NCBI GenBank assembly: GCA_963924555.1
Contig: OZ004585.1
Coordinates: 3,671,488-3,735,487, forward strand
Length of the DNA: 64,000 nt
Source: Crambe crambe
Lineage: Eukaryota > Porifera > Demospongiae > Poecilosclerida > Crambeidae
Direction of reading: 5' to 3'
The notes under the pieces were generated by a model. That model was not told where the DNA came from. It saw only the letters and a list, made by a program, of their open reading frames with translations, and made no database searches. The position numbers and the translations under genes are program-made. Positions 43,985 to 55,135 of the stretch are shown here, piece by piece (position 1 is the first letter of the stretch; each line of letters opens with the position of its first letter).

Positions 43985-45592
43985 CAGCTCTCAATATGCA
44001 AGTGATGCTTTCACAATCATATATGCAAATGACAAGGGAGGAGAGTCACCTCCTTAAGAAATTATGCCCCACTCAGCTTCTCCAGCCTTGATGGTCAAGA
44101 GATTCTTGCAAACCTTCTTGAGTGTGCAATGAGCAATTCATTCTTTTCTATCCCCTTTCCAGAGAATATTCAATGTCTCATTGAAATTTTATTTGACTAT
44201 CAACACAAAACCCCTGCTATTGATCTAGCCTTTTGTTTTGTAGATGATTTTGATCGGTTAGACATAATGAAGAGGTGGGAAAGTGTTTCACATTCTTCGA
44301 AAGTACGATCACTACCACTGATTCAAGCAGGACTGGAATTTTTAAAGAAAGTCTTGGCACACTTTTCACAACGAACAAATGGTACATTGCTCAGTGAAGT
44401 TCCAACTTGATCATGCTTTTACTCGATGTGTTCTTTACCTTCTCCTATGTGATCCTAATGTAGAGTTATATGCATCAGCTTACGGTTTGGGGTTGACTAC
44501 TCCCAACTTTTTACCTAAACAGGTGACAAACTTACTTTCACAGCCAAGAAATGTGGAAGGTGTGTACAAGTGAACTACTGCAGTAAACGATGCCAAAGTA
44601 AGCACTGGAAATCATACAAGAGTTGGTGCATACAGGTTGCTAAGCATCAATGCACATTCTGCAAGGAAAGGTTGGTGTTTTCATAAAGAACACCAATTGC
44701 ACATGTGTGGGTATCCAGTATTGCAGCATGGATTGTCAGAGTAAACACTGGCCAGAACACCTTAAAACATGTGAAGATGTCAAGGCTGCAAAGATGACCA
44801 AAAGTCAGCCAAACCTGGATGTTCCTTTTGTCATCTTGTATGAAGAAGTGCACAAGGTGTGGACAAGTCCAATATTGTGATCGGGACTTTCAAAAAAAGC
44901 ACTGGTCTGAACAAAAAAAGGTGTGTATTGAGTCCCAAACAACCAGTGGGAAATTGCCAACTTCTTGCTCTTATTGCAACAAATCACCATTGGACTTGAG
45001 AAAGTGTACATGGTGTGGAAATGTTCAGTATTGTAATCACAACTGTCAGGCTAAAGATTGGCCAGAGCATAAGAAAGTTTGTACAGATGCAATGAAACTT
45101 CAATCATGTGATACCAGCAAGCATACTTCTAGTGATCATTTGCTGAAGTGTGCCTTTTGTAAGAAACTGTCAGATAATCTCAAGAATTGTTCAAGATGTG
45201 GAAAGGTTCAGTATTGTGATCAAGACTGCCAAATGAGGCATTGGCCTGAGCACAAGAAAGTTTGTGTGGAGTCTGTAAGCTTAAAGTTCAATGAGTTTTC
45301 ACAGAAATGTGCTTATTGCAAAAATGCTTCATTCACCCTCAAGAAGTGTACGAAATGTGCGGCTGTACAGTATTGCAGCCAAGACTGTCTGCAGAACCAT
45401 TTGCCCGAGCATAAAGTTGTCTGTAGGTACATTACAGAAATGAATGAAGTGTGCCAGCCCTCATGTGGATTTTATGGTTCGTGTCCAGAAAAACTATTTA
45501 GTTGCAAAAAAGTGTGGAAAGGTGGAGTATTGTGGAAGAGAATGTCAGTCTAAACACTGGAAGAAACAAAGCAATGTGCACATAGTAACATA
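43985..45592 (+). pseudogene. Truncated MYND paralogue with about seven tandem MYND fingers
   Basis: 43985-44640 is a copy of the end of the intact gene (34990-35700) with small deletions that break the frame; the first Cys pair of its own finger is deleted. Six more fingers follow: 'QYCSMDCQSKHWPEH', 'QYCDRDFQKKHWSEQ' (one Cys is Phe), 'QYCNHNCQAKDWPEHKKVC', 'QYCDQDCQMRHWPEHKKVC', 'QYCSQDCLQNHLPEHKVVC', and a frameshifted last one 'EYCGRECQSKHW'. An open frame 44819-45553 covers four of them. The 3' flank after 45592 matches that of the intact gene. The N-terminal DUF4470 part is absent. An 'aataaa' follows near 45664. Fingers 4 and 5 look complete, so an MYND-only protein from 44819 cannot be excluded. 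Confidence 0.75.
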
Positions 45593-46569
45593 ATTAGTCC
45601 GGCATTTCCTTTTGTAAGTAGCTAAGCAATAATAAGGTATAGCTATCACTTATGACTTTATTGGCAATAAATTTTCAATCATAGCTAGCTATTGCCAAGC
45701 AGCAAGTAAGGGAAGTAATATTGCTTAGTGTCACTGAAAAAATTTAGTAGCTACTGAGTGTGCTTAACTACTGATCTGAAGACCTGGTTTCTTAGTGGCC
45801 ACTGCCCAGTAGTACATCAACCACTTTAGTGTATCTAACTGGCTGACAGCAAAGGAGAGGATCCATTTCTGTCAATTGGATGTTACAATTAATTACCTAT
45901 CTATAGTTATAAGTAAGCTGTAACAACCAAAATAAATAATAAGCTATTAACATGAAAATTGGTAATATCTAATGAAAATTTCATAGTTAATCAACCTTAA
46001 TCACTTTTCAATAGTACTTTGAGTGCTTGTTTTGGATAGCTACCTATCTGAGCACTGTTTTCTAGCAACAATTAACATTCCCATTTGCATTTGCACTTAT
46101 CAACTCTGATGATCCATCATTCTGCTGGCACCCAACAATTTCATTTCGATTGGAAGCAGACCTTCCATAAGAGTTCATAAATTTCTTTACGTCCTTTTTC
46201 TAGTTGCATCATTAGCTAGCTAATACCGAAATAGCTAATTGAATGATGATAAATTCGGGGACTCAGCATTGACGAGTAATGGGCAGCTGAAATACTGCTA
46301 GAGAGAGGGGCCCAGGTTGAAGATGTGTGCTTAGTGTCTTGCATGTTCAAAAAAGGATACATCAAAATGGCTGAACTTTGTTGGAAGGGGAAGCTAATGT
46401 TAACACGCAAAGCAAATCTGGGTAGACAGGTGTAGCCATGTTGATAAGCGATTTTAAGAGCAAAGTTCTCCACTATCCAAACTGTCAACTCGTGCACCTA
46501 CGTAGCTCCAATAGAAGCTTAGCTAAACAACTTCTATGTCCATTTTCAGCCGCAACGAGATCTGTCTTC
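45593..46569. other. 3' flank and repeat fragments
   Basis: MYND-family 3' UTR to about 45660. 46430-46569 matches 36285-36440. No gene seen otherwise. Confidence 0.5.
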
Positions 46570-46576
46570 CTCCATC

Positions 46577-48143
46577 CATAGATACTATACTCCACCCCGG
46601 GATTGGAAACAGGAAAAGTTGCGCGCGAAAATAATTGTCGCTACGACAATAACCTAAAAAGCTAGGATAGCTAGCTCTGGCTTTAGAATGGCTTAGCATG
46701 CATATAAATAAAAATCATCATTAACAATACAACAAATTTACTAATAAATTATCACAGGTCTGTTGCTGAAGGCTGTCAATGCTTTACTAGCAGATGATTT
46801 TTTCAAATTAGATACTGAAGCTACAATAAGATCATAATAAAGAATGAAACCATCGTTTCAATATTTGAAACCAGACTATAACACTGCATGGTGCTAGGTA
46901 GCTGCATCAAATGAGAAGAATAAAACAAAATAAAAACAGAGAGCAAACATAGTCATGAAATGACCATGAATGATGAATGATGAAATGGAATGATTTGAAA
47001 TGGTTTCTGGAACATTTGATATACTAAATCCCACAGTAGCTAATTCACAATTCATAGGACTCATGCAGCTTGTGGTTGGGAAGCTCATTCCAAATCTTCA
47101 TAATTATACAGATGATTTTCTTGATGAGGATTCTTTGATTGAGGTGCTCGATCAACAGGTCTATAGCTATATTTTGGGTGCATTGAGAATGATCCACGTT
47201 GGTGGATAAATCCAAAAATTTGAGTCTTGTATGTAGCTAGAGCAGTGCCGGGCATCAACTTCTCTTCCAAGGTATGATGTAATGGAAAATGAGATAAGGA
47301 GAGGTGGTAAGTGCTTTTTTGGTGGTGATATAAGCCCATGCATTGATTGCTCTCTGCTGCCACTTATTTCTGTGAGCACTCAAGTGAAACTTCCTTCCAC
47401 TCAATGGCTAATATAAATAAATACATAGCCTAGCTATATAGCTTATGTAGCTACATGCACAATGCACAGCTATATAGTCATTGTTTAGTTAGGTATATGT
47501 CATGTTACTCAATTAGCTAAGTGGCATAGCTATAGCTGATCAATGTCAGTATATTAGCTATTATAATAATAATTATAGATCTTATAGATCTTAGCAAAAG
47601 TGCATCATTACAAGAGTACACCAAATCTTACATTGCTCAAGCGATAATCTAGTCCTAGCTTAGTATTTGCATGATGGAACTTTTCTTTTAATATTGTAGT
47701 ACTGATGTTCTTCCCCTGACCTATCATACCTCTAACTGAGCAAAATTAGATTATCATTGTGTAGCACACTTGTTATAAACAAGCTAAAGCGATATCCCAA
47801 TCCTAGTTGCAGCTGATTCATAAGAAATAATGCTCAACTGCTCTTTTTATGGACATTTTCACCTCAACAAGTTCTGTACATATAGCTATTTATTTCTTGA
47901 AGTGAGACCTGCTTTTGCTCTACTGAATGGATACTAAAGATTGACTATCTTTTTACCGTATAGATTCTATTATTCATGCACCTTATAGTAACGAAAAAAC
48001 CTCCGTTGCTACGGCTTGTTTGTTAACGACCGTTACTATACAACACGGAGTATCCACGCATGTTTTGTATGGAAAAATTTGGATGCGCAGATTTCGTTTC
48101 CAATCCTGGGGCGGAGTATAGTACTCCGGTTTGTGTATCTATG
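46577..48143. mobile_element. CATAGA-family TIR element with 7-bp TSD (1.57 kb)
   Basis: Left end 'catagatactatactccacc' and 'ccgggattggaaac' pairs with 'gtttccaatcctggggcgg', 'agtatagtact' and 'gtatctatg'. It is flanked by 'ctccatc' at 46570-46576 and 48144-48150. The inside has short open frames (47000-47209) without motifs. Confidence 0.85.
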
Positions 48144-48245
48144 CTCCATCTCGCGAGCTCATTCACGTCAATGGCACCTTAGGCGCAGCCTAGAGTGCGT
48201 GCGCCAGACTACTTAATGTATATGTTCCGCCCCAATGCTGAATTT

Positions 48246-48830
48246 GTCCCGTTACGTAACGGGACGCCCGTTATGTAACTGGATGCCCCGTTGCTGAATG
48301 CAGTAATTATGCCACGTAACTGGATGCCCTGTTGCTGAACTATCTTGTCCTGTAGCACAACGGGCCAGCTGGCCTGTTACACAACGGGTCAGTTGCCCTG
48401 TTGCACAATGGGTCGTTACCCTGTAGTCTCGCGAGCCAGAACGGGTCTGGCTTGCGAGACTGTAGCTACCCCGGCCTATACGGGTCGGCTGTCCCGTTAT
48501 TTAGTTAGCTGCCTGTCACCTCAATCACATCTGGTAACGTGGCTTCAGCTGCCCTGTTGTGCAACGGGTCAGCTGCCCTGTTGTGCAACGGGTCAGCTGC
48601 CCTATTGTGCAACGGGTCGCTACCCTGTAGTCTTGCGACTCAGAACGGGTCTGGTTCGCGAGACTATAGCTATCCTGGCCTATACAGGTCGGCTGTCCTG
48701 TTATTTAGTTAGCTGCCTGCATGTCATTTGAATCACATTTGCCCTGTTGGGTAACGGGCTTCAGCTGCCCTGTTGTGCAACGGGTCAGTTGCACTGTTGT
48801 ACAAGTTGTCCTGTTAATCAATGGTCAGTA
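48246..48830. repeat. Palindromic minisatellite with higher-order units
   Basis: The basic unit, about 22-23 bp, is 'cagctgccctgttgtgcaacgggt', whose core 'cccgttg..caacggg' is near-palindromic. About 12 units occur. Two larger units of about 200 bp repeat a fixed block: 'ctaccctgtagtct.gcga', 'cagaacgggtctgg', 'gcgagact.tagcta', 'ggcctata.gggtcggctg' and 'tatttagttagctgcctg'. No coding meaning; the long frame here is an artefact. Confidence 0.85.
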
Positions 48831-49165
48831 CACTATTGCTAGTCAGCTATCCTCAGGTCTTCAGTCTAACAGAGATAATGTACTTGTAGCTAACTAGCTA
48901 TAGCTATAATTAGCAAAAAACAAAACAAAACAAAACAAAAAAAAAACAACTGCAAGTTTATGATCACTAAAGTGATAAAGTTAATTTTCCACTGCTAATT
49001 TGATACTCAATTCTTGCCATGACCTACAGTATATTTAATTTACCTCAGGCATCAATATATCCATGGCATAGCTAATCAAATCTACACTCTTTAACTTCTT
49101 TAGTCATCTTATGAACTTTGTTAATAATTTTTATCACCTACAGAAGGATACTTATAAGGTCAATT
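48831..49165. other. Non-coding stretch with an A-rich run
   Basis: An '(caaaa)n' run at 48915-48950. Otherwise nothing recognised. Confidence 0.5.
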
Positions 49166-49252
49166 ATGAGGGTGGGGCAATTCCGTCATTTTTGATAATC
49201 TCTGACTAGGCCGACTGGAATATCACTGGTGTCGGAATTGCCCCACCCTCAT
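49166..49252. mobile_element. Small TIR hairpin
   Basis: Perfect 20-bp ends: 'atgagggtggggcaattccg' at 49166-49185 and its complement at 49233-49252. Confidence 0.8.
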
Positions 49253-49386
49253 GATTCCTTAGCTATACCTGCTTATAGCTTGTACGTTTATATTTGTTTC
49301 ACAGTCATATCTTTTGGGTCAAAAAAGAACAAATTTTAAAGCTAGCTATTACCCTGACGGCTGTTTACTGTCGTTTCACTTCACAT

Positions 49387-49562
49387 GGAACTTCCGTGGT
49401 TTTTTCGTGGGGCGTGGCAGGTGCTAGAGTGAAGCTATCTCTACGCTCTTAGCAGCAACTTGAAACTCTTGTTCTGAACTAGTTCTTGTGCCAGGGAAAG
49501 AGCGTGGAGATAGCGCCTCTCTATCACGAGCCACGCCCCACGGATATCTTCACGGAAGTTCC
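49387..49562. mobile_element. MITE family J copy 1
   Basis: Ends 'ggaacttccgtgg' and 'cacggaagttcc'; inside 'cgtggggcgtggcag' pairs loosely with 'gagccacgccccacg'. The same sequence with 'gagatagcgcctctct' recurs at 58776-58988. Confidence 0.8.
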
Positions 49563-49944
49563 AAGGGAAGTCGCCCACGCAGGAAACATTTCCTATGATG
49601 GCAACGGGCCTAGCAACCCAAATGATGTCACAAAAATGCACTATAGCTAGCACTAGCAACAGCCTCGTGGCTAATTAAGCAAAATAGAGCCCACCTCCAT
49701 GTAGACAAAGGCCTGTTCTTGATTTTTCCAAGAAGAAGCAAGGAAATCGGCCCAGCAAAGCCTGAAATATGCCGCTCTATTCATGCTACTATACCGCTAA
49801 GTGTATCAAGATCAGAAGCCCTTCTGGCATACTGAAAGATACTGAGTTGGAGCCCTTTTGGAGCTGTTACAAGATTTCTGGGAAGCTAGTTTGTGCTAAT
49901 TTTTCTGGATGCGCTACGAGGTCAGCAAAAATCAATTATAATCC
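49563..49944. other. Spacer before the LINE
   Basis: No homology seen; LINE reading begins only near 49945. Confidence 0.4.
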
Positions 49945-49949
49945 TTCTG

Positions 49950-50850
49950 TGCATTAATAAACAAATTCCCTCTAAATTAATATGCAAACATACGCAACTT
50001 GAATTACTAACAGTAGAAATCTACACTACTCCCATAGTAACCCTCTGTCTTATCTATAGACCCCCTAACACATCTGATGAGTCAGAACTACATTTACATT
50101 CCTACCTACAGGGACTGGCGAAAACTGACAACCTAATCATTCTAGGCGATTTCAACTATTCAGACATAAACTGGCTTTCTCTTTCAGCAAACCAAGTATC
50201 CTCCAATCAATTCGTAGATCTACTATTTAGAGAAGATCTAACTCAACTAGTTTTATCATCTACCCACTGCAAAGGAAATATCTTAGATCTCGTTATTACC
50301 AACACGGAGGACTCAACCAGTAATCTATGGATTGACTCCAACAGTAATCACTCTGACCATTTCCCAGTCCATCTCTCGGTGGTTAGGCCTTTGCCCGGAA
50401 AAAAACCTAAGGCTGGGGCCATCTTAATCCCCAACTACAACAAGGCTAACTTCGAGGATATGTGCAACTTCCTCTTAGATCATGACTTTAGCGAGTTCTA
50501 CGAGTCTGACAACATAGATGACCTTTGGTTTTACCTCAAAAATACGATCACTGATGCAGTTGACAAATTCGTACCAACAGTCCGCATCAGCAACAATAAT
50601 TTTCCAAAATGGTTTACTCCTGATATCAAACATCATATAAACAAATTGCGTTATTTCAGAAGAAAAGACCGTTTCAAGTCAACTACTCAGTCCAAATCAA
50701 AAATCAGACTAGAAGAAGAACTCTCCAGTCAGAAATATCTGAAGCTAGGTCACGCTGGGAGGAGAAATTAGTCAACGATTTCGCATCCTCTGACAGTAAC
50801 AAGATCTTCAGCTATCTAAGAAGTCTAGGAAGATCTACAACTTTCCCAAA
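49950..50850 (+). pseudogene. LINE apurinic-type endonuclease, truncated
   Basis: The readable part begins 'INKQIPSKLICKHTQLELL'. Motifs of APE endonucleases: 'LIYRPPNTSD', 'LILGDFNYSDINW' (about 50130-50168), 'THCKGNILDLVIT' and 'SNHSDHFPVHLSV' (about 50348-50385), which hold catalytic Asp, Asn and His. The first part of the domain (with the QETK-type Glu) is missing. A frame change near 50757 leads into the linker 'FASSDSNKIFSYLRSL' and then the RT frame. Confidence 0.8.
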
Positions 50851-50854
50851 TCCG

Positions 50855-52611
50855 ATGTACCTGGATTCTAGAGAGGGAAGCACTCCCCAAATGAAGGCCA
50901 AGCTATTCAATGAATACTTTCATTCAGTGTTCAACACTACGAGCTCCAGCACTACATCATCAGCCATACCATCCCAACTATTAGACACTCCCAGCCACAT
51001 CAACTTCAACTCTAGTGACACATTCAGAGCGCTTACCTCTTTGGATACCACCAAATCAATGGGAATCGACAAAATCTCACCAAAGGTTTTAAAACACTGT
51101 GCTATAGCACTTCACGAACCTATCAATCAATTGTTCCAGTTAAGTCTAGATAAGGGGTATTTACCACCTGAGTGGAAACAACACCTCATCATCGGATACT
51201 GAAGTCAGGTGACAGATCACTAATTGTAAACTACAGGCCAATATCTTTACTCCCCATCATATCCAAGCTGCTCGAAAAATTAATTCTTGACAAGATTACT
51301 GACTTTTTATCTACTAGCACCATCAACCCTACCCAATTTGGGTTCCTCAAGGGAAAGTCTACTATCCAGCAAATGCTCACCTTTACCAACGACATTATGT
51401 CAATCATAACATCAAAAGGTCAAGTGGATACCATTTACTTGGATTTTAGCAAAGCCTTCGACACTGTACCCCATCCAGAGCTGCTTTCTAAGCTAAGCAA
51501 CTATGGTATAACCGGTAAACTGTGGCAGTGGTTAAAGGAATACCTAACCAATAGATGGCATTGCACAGCAATAGACGGCAGTAAATCATCCTTCTTACCA
51601 GTTACATCAGGTGTTCCTCAAGGGAGTATCCTTGGGCCTTTCCTTTTCATACTATATCTAAACGACTTACCTCTCACCACCAAACATTCCAAAATCCTAA
51701 GCTTCGCTGACGACACTAAATGCTACCAAGTGATCAGAGGAATCTCTGATGTAGACCACCTTCAAGAGGACCTATACAATATAGGTACATGGGCATCTAA
51801 CTGGAAAATGTCATTCAATATCAACAAATTTGCATGCATCCAATTCTGCAACAAAGAACCAACCTGTGCAAACTATGCCATGAATGGCATTTCAATTCCA
51901 TGCAGCAGTCAGCACAAAGATTTAGGAATAATCCTAACCAACAACCTTTCTTGGGGCAAACATCATGAACATATCCTGGCCAAAGCCTATACCAAACTCA
52001 GTATGGTACGTCGTACTTTTGGTCCCTACACTTCAATCCAAACAAGGAAAAAGCTGTACACATCACTGATTCAATCCCAATTCCTATATGGGTCCCAATT
52101 GTGGAGACCTATGTTCATCAAAGATATAGTCACAATAGAACAACTACAACGCAGAGCCTCAAAGTTCATTTTACAAGACTATACTTCTGATTACAAATCT
52201 AGACTTAAATCTCTTCACCTGTTGCCGCTAATGATGTTGCTTGAGCTCAATGACATCATGTTTCTTGTTAATAATCTGAAAAATCCCTCCAATTCTTTCG
52301 ATATCTCCAATTACGTGTCATTCAGTTCTACTGCAACCAGGTCGGGTTCCCTCAAACTCACCCACTCAAGATCTATCTCCAACTCCCAAAGGCACTTCTA
52401 TTTTAACAGGTTGACTAGTTTATGGAACTCTCTGCCACCAATTGATTTAACCCTAGGTGCCCCAACCATCAAATATAAACTCAAAGTCTACTTTTGGTCA
52501 GTTTTTCTGAGTAGATTCGATGCCTACAACACTTGCACATTCCACATTGTCTGCCCTTGCCGAAGCTGCAAGTCAATTCCCAAGCCACCCAATTATAAAT
52601 ATGACATGTAA
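50855..52611 (+). pseudogene. LINE reverse transcriptase
   Basis: The frame is open from 50855 to 51202, shifts by one near 51190 ('LPPEWKQHLII' | 'ILKSGDRS'), then is open to 52611. RT motifs in order: 'VNYRPISLLPIISKLLEK', 'TQFGFLKGKSTIQQ', 'YLDFSKAFDTVPH' (catalytic Asp), 'GVPQGSILGPFLF', 'SFADDTKCY' (YADD box) and 'HKDLGIILTNNLSW'. A C-terminal 'LYGSQLWRP...RRASKFIL' and 'LHLLPL' block is typical of CR1/Jockey-type LINEs. A Cys-rich end 'VCPCRSCKS' follows. One frameshift disables this copy. Confidence 0.85.
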
Positions 52612-52623
52612 TCATTAACCAAT

Positions 52624-52765
52624 CTTTTTTTTTGTTATTTTTGTTTCTGTTTTTGTTTGCTTGTTTGTTTATTTTTGTTTCTGTTTTTGTTTGCTTGTTT
52701 GTTCGTATTTGTTTCTGTTTGTTTGCTTATTTGTTTGTTTGTTGTTGTTTGTTGTTTTTTTTTTT
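52624..52765 (+). repeat. T/G-rich simple repeat in LINE 3' UTR
   Basis: 'tttttgtttctgtttttg' with 'tttgcttgtttgtt' is duplicated. It gives spurious Phe/Val/Cys-rich frames. Confidence 0.85.
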
Positions 52766-52900
52766 AAAAATCCTCTCCTGGTCGCCAGGCCAGTCCTGGT
52801 TGACCTACAGCCTGTTCTAACTGCCTCATCTTCTCTACATGCTTTCTTAAACATCATCCTGTGCTGTTGCTGTAAATCATATAATAATAATAATAATAAC

Positions 52901-53790
52901 CTATGTACTTATTTGTAGGATTAATATTTAGGATTCTACTTTATTCTTCTCTCTAACAAGAGTTAGAAGGCCCATAGTTGGCCATATAAAGTATTCTACA
53001 ACTTAGTAGCAAGCACTAGCAGTCCTATATTTACGATATTTTACAGCTTAAGCCATCTATATCTCAGTCCTGACCCCTTCTCCTTCCAATGGCCACTCAT
53101 ATAAGTTGGTTTGAGAGTGGTTTGACAGTCCCCAGCCAAATACACCAAATGTTTGAGATTTAGTTCATATGTAGAAGGGCTGTAAAGAGCAAATAACCTT
53201 CCCTTCAAGTTATTTATAATGGCCACAGGTATTAGAAGAGAGACGAGAGGACGGGGGTACTATCGGACCAACTGGTGTCTGTCGGTGAGTCAAACACTGG
53301 TAAACTACTACCTGTGGCTGTTTAGGTTGTTTTCTCTCCGTTGCAGATTACTAACAGTCCTTAAAGATGAAATCTTACCACTAAAGACAGAATATTTTGC
53401 ATTTCTTTATGCAGGTGTAGTCATCAGGGAAAAAAGAGCACCAACTCAAACTAAAGAGAGACATGCATATTTACCTTCTGTCAATACAATTCTTATTAGC
53501 AAATGTCTTGAAGCACTTCCAGATTTGTTGTGAGCTCCAGCAAAGAGGAGGTGTTTGTAAATGTTTTATTTGTGACCCTTGTTCAGCTGCTGCTCAGTTC
53601 ATAATGGCTTTACCTGGAAATGTGCAGTTTCTACCTAAGTGACCTCTTAGGTTAATAGATGAGAATAGGGAGGAGTTATGGGCTACTCTTGTCCGGAATT
53701 AGTGATTCCTGGAATGTTTCTTGGAGAATCATTGATTTATCCATACCGGAAATAAATTAAAATGAATTGGGGGCTGGGCATGGGGTGGGG
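52901..53790. other. Non-coding stretch
   Basis: A frame at 53219-53533 contains a good 'gtgagt' donor (53285) and 'ccgttgcag' acceptor, but joining them meets a stop within six codons. No homology recognised. Confidence 0.45.
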
Positions 53791-53835
53791 GTAGTCTCGC
53801 GCGCGCCCGCCCCCCCATTATTAAGCGCACGAGAC
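53791..53835. repeat. GC-rich hairpin
   Basis: 'tagtctcgcgcgcgc' and 'gcgcacgagacta' flank a C-rich loop, next to the start of repeat X copy 2. A similar 'tagtctcgcgagcc' motif occurs inside the satellite at 48432. Confidence 0.5.
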
Positions 53836-54030
53836 TAGGGGTGGGGCTGCACTGGGAATAGGGAGTGGCTGTTTGTACTGCCCTAACCCCTTCATCTCAG
53901 AAGAAGTTTTAAAGTCAAGCGACCCGTAAGTGAGATAGTTATCAGGTAGTTCATAACAGGTCCTGCAGGACACTCCTCAGATAATTAATGAGGGAAATGT
54001 ATGCATACCTGTCCAGTGCTATGTCGTAAT

Positions 54031-54472
54031 TAGTCTGGCGTCGCCAGCCCAGCTTTTCTTCTTTTTTGGAAGAAAAATCTTCTGGTAGCTCTAGCATGTG
54101 TCGCCCGCGCGCGCAGCTATAGCTGCGTGCCAATCAGATTGCCCTATTCAGTCACGTGAAGTAGTATTAATGTTGGTGAGACACACCCACGATTTATTAG
54201 AGCTAGAGCTATGGAGAAGTAACCAAGAGCTCTGCTTAAAGAGATAGGAATACCTGGCCTGAAGCCTGAACGGCTGGAAGTTGTATCAGTGATTTTCAAG
54301 GGCGATGTGTTCGCAACTCTACCGACTGGCTTCGGAAAATTATTCAATGCATGTATATTGCTCTTTAATTATTTTTGAGAGAGCGCGCGGGCGTCACAAG
54401 TAGTTAATGCCAGACCACTTTTCTTCCCCCTCCCCCCCAAAAAGAAGAAAAGCTGGGCTGGTGACGCCAGAT
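54031..54472. mobile_element. TIR element carrying a RecQ fragment
   Basis: Ends of about 33 bp: 'tagtctggcgtcgccagccc' and 'agcttttcttcttttt' pair with 'aaaagaagaaaagct' and 'gggctggtgacgccagat'. The uninterrupted site is seen at 42136-42160 ('cataactaatctgcc'). The inside includes a readable RecQ P-loop segment, so it may be a deletion derivative of a RecQ-coding element. Confidence 0.8.
54232..54345 (+). pseudogene. RecQ-like motif 0/I fragment
   Basis: One frame reads 'LLKEIGIPGLKPERLEVVSV', then 'IFKGDVFATLPTGFGK', the Q-motif and Walker A of RecQ-like helicases (usual form: lkpeQ.eai..vl.gkDvf..lPTGfGKS). The Ser after Lys is Leu and no later motif follows. It lies inside the 442-bp TIR element. 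Confidence 0.6.
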
Positions 54473-55135
54473 GATCTGCATCATCATACAGCATCTAGGT
54501 CATTTTGAGGTAGCTACCACCCAATATTTTTCATCTTCCTGCTAACTTTATAGGATTTTGAAGAAAGTTCAGAGACACCCAACTACTGGCTATAGTAGGC
54601 TTAGTATTGGTTTACTGGACTGTCTGCCACTTCCAAAGATTCTGCAATAACCTGGCCAAACGTACCTGGTGAGCATGAAAATGACTTAAACAAATTTTAT
54701 ATTAGCTACTAGCTAACTAGCTAGTATCATTTCTGTCCACAAATTCCTCAAGTAACTGTAAGTGTACAGTGTGCCAACCAATGTGTCTAACTATTGACCA
54801 GTAATTAGATTGCAAGTAGCCCACTATGCATGCACAGCAAGGGGTTAAGCAATTGGTATAGCCAAAAATTTTAATAACTACATTTATTCGATACTTATTG
54901 TAGCATATTTAATACTTAAATGTTGATACTGCATTGCTGGCTCTGCCTCCAAGGCTATCACTTAATTCAATCCTGCCAAACAGATTGCATGTGCGTTAAA
55001 ATTAATGATTTAGGAGCTGAACAAGCTAAGCTAGTGCCACAGGCTTATTGCAGCAGGGCATTGAACTATATGAGGTCTAGGTATTGGATGGGCCAGGTCT
55101 GCTATCTAAAATATTGGGCCCCTGTCTTGGGGGCG

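Larger units (their letters stand above)
49945..52900 (+). mobile_element. 5'-truncated LINE (CR1/Jockey-like group)
   Basis: The endonuclease lacks its N-terminal third; the reverse transcriptase is nearly complete. After the stop come a T/G-rich simple-sequence 3' UTR and a tail of 'ata' repeats (about 52880-52899), as found at the 3' ends of several CR1/L2-type LINEs. Codon use is richer in C-ending codons than the MYND genes. The clade is a guess from motif style. Confidence 0.8.

Noticed and set aside
48345-48731. 128-codon Cys/Gly-rich frame
   Set aside because: It is a translation of the palindromic minisatellite; periodicity is in the DNA, not in a protein family.
52632-52918. Phe/Val/Cys-rich frames resembling membrane segments
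   Set aside because: They are produced by the T/G-rich simple repeat in the LINE 3' UTR.
53219-53533. Possible two-exon gene with good GT-AG signals
   Set aside because: The spliced reading meets a stop within six codons and no family is recognised.
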